DNA of 64,000 bases from Lepidostoma basale (taxonomy: Eukaryota; Arthropoda; Insecta; Trichoptera; Lepidostomatidae), in NCBI GenBank assembly GCA_022606425.2, contig JAHDVF020001027.1, positions 1 through 64,000 of the forward strand, in the 5' to 3' direction. Shown piece by piece: positions 59,568-64,000 of this stretch. Both the position numbers and the translations under genes were made by a program. The notes under the pieces are model-generated. The model was not told the DNA's origin and did no database searches. It saw nothing but the letters and a program-made list of their open reading frames with translations. Numbering within the stretch: position 1 is the stretch's first letter; every line of letters starts with the position of its first letter.

Positions 59568-59965
59568 CATTTGTATCTCAATAGAGACGATGATGCAAAT
59601 TGGAAACTGAATATGGTTGAAATAAGGACTTATGACCTGTCATTGGTTGGGTTAAGCGCACGGTTTACGTAATTACAACATTCCCCATTCCACCTTTCTT
59701 ATGACCATGTCTAACAAATTTTTTGGATATTGTATATATGTTTAAGTCCTACACCAGATTTTACATGTCAGTTTCAATGCGCCACCTATGAAGATTTTGA
59801 TTATATATGTTAATCTCTAAGATTAATCAATATATAATCTACATCCTAACGCCATCTATGGAGATTTATGTTTATTAAGCATTAAGCAGAACATCTTTTT
59901 AACACAATGTGAAAGGCTACCCCGCCATTAGCGCATTGTTAGAAACCGCCTGGAGATGTCACTCC
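59568..59965 (-). repeat. Dispersed repeat family A, reverse copy
   Basis: 'gtatctcaatagagacgatg', 'cctgtcattggttgggttaa', 'acattccccattccaccttt' and 'aatgtgaaaggctaccccgc' in reverse-complement order. Confidence 0.75.
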
Positions 59966-60515
59966 TATCTATATGCCGAACTTTAGACCAGATATGATTA
60001 CATGTAATTTAATCATTCTGACTCGAATCTTGTTTTATGCTCACGCGTTTCATCTGAAATAATACCTTCTTTGTGTGGCACTGTACCTGGGTAGTGAGGC
60101 TATGGATTTGTGTTCCATCAATTAGAAGTTATAAGATGGTCACTTGATTTTTCATAATATTTTAAAATCGAAATTTCATGCAAAATATGTTTTTATCAAA
60201 AACATTACAACAACATTATATTATTTGATATATTATTTATTTTCTTTTTTTATTAATCAACAAATCGTGTTTTATTGAAATTTATTCCGATAAAAGTAGA
60301 TAGATCGTCGCTTACGTCTTCGGTTTCAAAATTTTCTTTAGTCTATTTAAGAATTGTATTGTAAATAACAGGGAATGTTAAAAATAACACTTTATGGTTA
60401 TACAACATTCAAATTTGGATAAAGTCAATAATGTTTTACAAAAAATACTCTGTTTTAAGCAATTTCCTTGAAAAAGAGAGTAGAAAGGATCAACCTATCC
60501 AACCGATGATTGATT
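59965..60515. other. No recognised feature
   Basis: AT-rich, no match. Confidence 0.3.
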
Positions 60516-60519
60516 GTTT

Positions 60520-60660
60520 AGAATTTTTACGCGGACCATATTTAAAATTTGATTAATTTGATAATGCCAAGTTTTTCTTAATATTTCTTGATTTCTTGTT
60601 CCATTTACATTGTAAGCGTTTTTCACGAGTATTCGTCAATATATGGGAATTTATTTAATT
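60520..60660 (-). mobile_element. Decayed RTE fragment
   Basis: 'gattaatttgataatgccaa' / 'gtttttcttaatatttcttg' / 'atttcttgttccatttacat' follows the RTE minus-strand order ('gattaatttggtcatgccat', 'gttttcctcggtct...'). Very diverged. Confidence 0.5.
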
Positions 60661-60689
60661 TATGTGCTAATATTTTAATGTTAATATAT

Positions 60690-61090
60690 TTATTGATTCT
60701 TGAACAATGATGTTAAACTCCATAATTTTGAATAATTATGAAAGTATGTGTTTTATAGAAGTTTTATTGTATTTTAAGGGAGTGGCATGCTTCTCATTGT
60801 AAAACCATTTTGAAATTGACAACGGTAATCTAGTAACGCGATTTAATTTATCATATTATTAAAACTTATTACGAATAGTGCATTAGGCTTGGGCAATATT
60901 CAAATTTAAATAATAAAATTTCTGTTTTCTAGAAGTTTTATGATATTTTATATGAATAACATTTTCGCTTGCCTGAGGCATTATCAAATATCTCGTTAAT
61001 AATAATCTAAAACTCCATATTCGGTAATTAATAACAATGAAGGCGTCTGTTTTCGAGATTTTTTTTATGGAAATGACATATTTTGCCTTG
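60690..61090. repeat. Foldback family B, several decayed arms
   Basis: Three arm-like segments: 'agtggcatgcttctcattgt', 'gaataacattttcgcttgcc' / 'tgaggcattatcaaatatc', and 'gaaatgacatattttgcctt' directly before the BEL/Pao relic. Confidence 0.55.
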
Positions 61091-61114
61091 ATGACCATGT
61101 TAAAAATGAATACT

Positions 61115-61399
61115 CGCACTCGTGAAGGTACACGTTTATTGGTGTGAACAAATATATAAGTGTTAAGTAAAAAGTAAGTAATAAGTACAAAGTAAGTAAT
61201 AATTACAAATCGTTAGAACTACACGTTATGACAACTCGATAAAAACTACACGTTCATAGATGTAAACAAAATATAATACAACAATACTCTTTTTTTTTAA
61301 TTAATATGGCGCTGCACTTCATGAGTAGGTACGTTGTGACACACACTAGCGCCATCTATGATAAACCTTAGTAAATAGTCCTGCTCTACATTTTAAACA
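61115..61399 (-). repeat. Possible BEL/Pao 3' LTR
   Basis: On the minus strand 'ggtgggtggta' (polypurine-tract-like) is followed at 61399 by TGTTTAAAATG, and the segment ends near TTTTTAACA at about 61108-61116, giving TG...CA ends. An AATAAA lies near 61140. A second 'ggtgggtggta' at 61536-61546 leaves the boundary uncertain. There is no second LTR in the window to compare. Confidence 0.4.
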
Positions 61400-61562
61400 T
61401 ACCACCCACCAAGGACTTGTCCTTCAAACTCGTAACTAAATGGTTCTCTATTTACATATCCAATACTACCACCGTAAATTGCATATAATTGTACAATAAT
61501 ATTTTAACTAGCTAACATAAATACTTTTTTTTTTACCACCCACCGTGACAATATGTGTGCAA

Positions 61563-62078
61563 TCATAGTGACTTAGTCAGTACACAAAGCTTAACAGGAC
61601 GTTTAAAAGAACCTCCCTTGAATTTTACAGTTACGACCCTCGTCACATTATCAAGTCCGGCGTGTTTCTCAATTATTTTCCATAAGAGCCATTTGGCCGG
61701 TGGAATGTTATCGTCTTTTACAATAACTATATCACCTACCTCAACTTCAGGTTTCTTAGTACACCATTTATTTCTCTGATTTAAATTGGTTAGAAACTCT
61801 TTAGACCATCGTTTCCAAAAGGAATTTAACATTTTTTGCAACATTTTCCATCTATCTAAAACATTTACATTGTGATCTGACTGGTCAACGTCACTTATGT
61901 TTATTAATGGTTCCCCTACCAAAAAATGACCAGGTGTCAAGGGGAGAGGATCGTCTGTGTATCGCTTAAAATGGTCAATGGTCGCGAATTTAAGCACGCC
62001 TCGATTTGTGCCAACAAAGTAGAAATCTCTTCTGGTTAAAATACTATCGCCTATGACTCGTTTTAAATGAGCTTTCAC
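61563..62078 (-). pseudogene. BEL/Pao polyprotein C-terminal region (DUF5641-type)
   Basis: 171 residues that begin MKAHLKRVIGD and contain PLTPGHFLVGEPL, then WKMLQKMLNSFWKRWSKEFL and VGDIVIVKDDNIPPAKW, ending GGSFKRPVKLCVL. 'LTP.HFL.G..' , 'RW......FW.RW..EYL' and 'G..V.....N.PP..W.LG.I' are the family's typical C-terminal signatures. The frame is intact here; a TGA separates it from the integrase core upstream. Confidence 0.85.
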
Positions 62079-62096
62079 AGAGCGAACACCCGCCTC

Positions 62097-62399
62097 TCAA
62101 AGTCCACCAAAATTTGGGGCTATTGGAGGGATGAAATGCCATTTTGTTGATTCCAAACTTAATATCTCGGCTATTTCATTAGGTAGCTCAGATTTGGCGC
62201 TGTTGAACATGTCCCTTAACATAACATCGGCTCCGATAAAATTTGTACCGTTATCACTGAAGAGATCTTGACAGTGACCTCTTCGTGAAACGAATCGCCT
62301 AAAATAAATGTCTATGTCATTTCCATAAATAAAACCCTTGGTAGTTAAATCGGTCACCGCATCGAGATGAATCGCGCGAGTCGCCATGCACACAAACAA
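62097..62399 (-). pseudogene. BEL/Pao integrase catalytic core
   Basis: MFVCMATRAIHLDAVTDLTT is the usual strand with the T-RA-HLE motif; FVSRRGHCQDLFSDNGTNFI carries the second catalytic Asp (DNGTNF); the frame ends PPIAPNFGGL. The third catalytic residue, Glu, lies one codon beyond a TGA stop at about 62096. The first catalytic Asp is in the upstream fragment (GVDYAG). Confidence 0.82.
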
Positions 62400-62420
62400 A
62401 CATATATATCCCTTATAAGA

Positions 62421-62726
62421 TTAAGCTCCTCGCCCTGGTGAAAATCTAATGTTAATAGGACCTGCGTAGTCCACTCCTGCGGTCTTGAATGGTCGGCTTG
62501 GTTTAACTCTGGCCTCTGGTAACTGACCCATCAATTGGTTGCTTGCTGCCTTTGAATATCTCAAACATTGTGTACTATTCCTATAATATGTTTTAACCAT
62601 CTCTCGTGCTCTCAATATGCAGAACTTGGATCTCAAAAAATTCATCATGACTTGAGGTCCCACGTGTAACGTCTTCTTATGGGTATCTGCAATTATTAGT
62701 CTACTCAGATGATTCTTAGCGGACAA
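62421..62726 (-). pseudogene. BEL/Pao integrase zinc-binding domain
   Basis: LIIADTHKKTLHVGPQ provides the two His; TYYRNSTQCLRYSKA should provide CxxC but the first Cys is missing. QLMGQLPEARVKPSRPFKTA and GVDYAGPI follow, as in other BEL/Pao elements. Confidence 0.82.
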
Positions 62727-62741
62727 AACAATTAGGTGCTT

Positions 62742-62984
62742 TTAATCATAGTCCACATTAGCCAAATTTATGCGTCCACCAACTCTCAAAATGTCATTTT
62801 CGTCTAAAAACGGATGAAAAGTGTATAAGGCGCTCTGTTTTGCAACATAACCCTTTACTTTTAGTGAAATAATTTCTTCATTAAACTCGACATCTTGCAC
62901 TTGTTTAATGCATATTTGCAAAGTTTGGTTCATCTCCTCCGTTGAAACGAACTTTGAAAATGCTGTCCTCTCATTTCTCGACAA
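62742..62984 (-). pseudogene. BEL/Pao linker between RNase H and integrase
   Basis: 80 residues ending FLDENDILRVGGRINLANVD, the conserved 'D..G.LRVGGR' that precedes the integrase zinc-binding motif. A TAA (62741) breaks it from the next fragment. Confidence 0.75.
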
Positions 62985-63053
62985 CTTTAGTGTTAAAAAT
63001 CTCCGGCATCTCGAAATAACCTTTCACATTTTAGTTAAATCTGAATATTTCAT

Positions 63054-63437
63054 TCACACAAAATTACACTCATTGTTCATCGTTGAGAATGATTTAATTC
63101 GTTCTTCTTCGTGTGTATCAAGTATTTCAGGGCTCTCTACGTTAAAAACTTGTTCTGAAAGCCATCTTGGGCCGTTCCACCATAGTTTGTGACTATTCAA
63201 CTCGTTGGGTCTAAGGCCTCTTGATGCACAATCAGCGGGATTCATGAGAGTTGATACATGTCCCCATTGCTCGATGTCCATAATTGTTAGAATGTGTGAT
63301 ACTCTATTACTCACATAAGTAGCCCATCTATTAACTGGCCCACGTAACCAAGCTAATACTACGGTTGAGTCAGTCCACGTGTACAAATCTTGCTTGGTGA
63401 CGTCCAGCACCTGTGAGACCTCTTTGATATAACACAA
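63054..63437 (-). pseudogene. BEL/Pao RNase H C-terminal part
   Basis: Contains DLYTWTDSTVVLAWLRGPVN (RNase H motif with the WTDS catalytic Asp), WATYVSNRVSHI, NPADCASRGL, and LWWNGPRWLSE. These are standard BEL/Pao motifs. Frame is broken at 63053 and the element is truncated just upstream of 63437. Confidence 0.85.
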
Positions 63438-63449
63438 TTTTGTTTAAAA

Positions 63450-63580
63450 ATTGTATTAAACATTTACTAATGTCTTAGAAAGGCGGAACATGTCATTCCC
63501 ATAAAATACGACTGACATAAAATTTCTAGAAAACTTGCGTTTTTATTCGTATTAAAAAATTATAATCATAATTGGTTTAG
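63450..63580. repeat. Foldback family B, right arm
   Basis: 'taaacatttactaatgtctt' / 'agaaaggcggaacatgtcat' / 'tcccataaaatac' is a right arm. Its partner sequence ('gaaatgacatattttgcctt') lies at 61069-61088, on the other side of the BEL/Pao relic. Confidence 0.65.
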
Positions 63581-64000
63581 GAAAGGAACTGTCTATGAAA
63601 AAGTATAAATTGTGTTTGAATTACCGTATACTTTGAGGTTTTCTTGCCTTCGTCGGTCACATCTTACTAAAATATTTAGGGTATGTGTCAACATTAAATG
63701 TGACACTTGATATTTGGTGAAAGACGTAGAGAGGAGAGTAAAAGAATCAAGAGAGGAGGAGTGTTCAGAGTTGATAAGGTTGACGGCGCTGTCATACGTT
63801 TCCTTCTACGGCCCGGCGCGGCGTCTGTCTTGCTCCAAAAAACTGAAATTTTCATAGCTAGAACGACGATCTCAACATCACTCATAATTATTATCGAATA
63901 AGAAGAGACTTGTGATATCAAAAATACAAAACAATTATGTAGGTTTTATGACGTAAATAAATTTTGTAACGGAAAGTTTAATATAAACTCTACAAAAGAA
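63580..64000. other. No recognised feature
   Basis: 63690-63890 is GC-richer ('cttctacggcccggcgcggc') and has open frames on both strands without recognisable domains. Confidence 0.3.

Larger units (their letters stand above)
61092..63443 (-). mobile_element. BEL/Pao LTR retrotransposon, 3' half, decayed
   Basis: Minus strand, in order: RNase H end, linker, integrase zinc-binding and catalytic domains, C-terminal domain, then non-coding 3' region with a possible LTR. Gag, protease, reverse transcriptase and 5' LTR are missing from the window. Frames change or stop at about 63050, 62741, 62415 and 62096. The right end at 63443 abuts a family B foldback arm and the left end abuts its other half, so this sits inside a foldback. 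Confidence 0.85.
44634..64000 (+). other. Intron 2 of the DIP/lachesin-like gene (continues past window)
   Basis: Starts with a GTAAAC donor. No exon encoding the expected VAWL...W.M.I....DKGWYMCQ continuation was recognised up to 64000, so this intron is at least 19.4 kb. Confidence 0.5.

Noticed and set aside
63707..63901. Plus-strand 64-residue frame
   Set aside because: No domain, and the minus strand is equally open; likely chance in a GC-richer patch.
44634..64000. Further coding exons of the DIP/lachesin-like gene
   Set aside because: No segment encoding the rest of Ig1 (VAWL, WYMCQ type motifs) with splice sites was recognised; a spliced alignment would be needed to exclude small exons.

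Overview
This window is eukaryotic: AT-rich insect DNA, most likely from a moth or butterfly. The evidence is one split gene with GT-AG introns, arthropod-type core promoter motifs, and dense insect-type transposable elements (RTE-clade LINEs with GTTA-repeat tails, BEL/Pao, mariner, hAT-like ends, tRNA-derived SINEs and hammerhead-bearing foldbacks). The lepidopteran assignment is inference. There are no operons, rRNA genes, functional tRNA genes or CRISPR arrays.

Host gene. One gene is supported, on the + strand. A short coding exon (10908-10989) carries a start codon and a signal-peptide-like leader and ends in a GTAAGT donor in phase 1. An immunoglobulin-domain exon (44536-44633) of the lachesin/Dpr-interacting protein (DIP) type has a good acceptor, starts in the matching phase and ends at the conserved 'Tyr-Lys | Val' junction. 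Together they give a 60-residue N-terminus interrupted by a 33.5 kb intron. A GC-rich region at 10340-10640 holds a plausible core promoter (TATA-like, Inr and DPE in register). Later exons would lie beyond 64000. Nearly all of the window is therefore upstream flank and intron of a neuronal cell-surface gene, filled with transposons.

Transposons by region. 0-6.3 kb: decayed LINE ends, then an almost full-length RTE element (2953-5996, minus) inserted into an older RTE copy, with a 9-bp target duplication and an oligo-T tail. 6.3-10.3 kb: purine microsatellite, a second LINE family, RTE pieces and a chimeric fragment. 11-34 kb: RTE 3' ends, CR1-like LINE ends, foldbacks, SINEs, several decayed RT C-termini. 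34.7-35.5 kb: dead mariner. 36-44 kb: SINEs, foldbacks, a tandem duplication. 45-61 kb: more LINE tails, a probable hAT element with an RTE-derived element nested in it, and an RTE copy carrying a short RTE-tailed insert with a 28-bp target duplication. 61.1-63.4 kb: decayed 3' half of a BEL/Pao retrotransposon nested in a foldback repeat.

Two results stand out. First, many 100-200 bp foldback repeats carry type I hammerhead ribozyme motifs (CUGANGA, stem II, GAAA, short palindromic stem III), often as inverted pairs. Several keep intact cores and a stem I complementary across the predicted cleavage site. This fits the known association of minimal hammerheads with Penelope-like elements and retrozymes. 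Second, two different short non-autonomous families share the RTE 3' end. One also keeps the RTE 5' leader and start codon joined directly to the 3' end, so it is probably mobilised by the RTE machinery.
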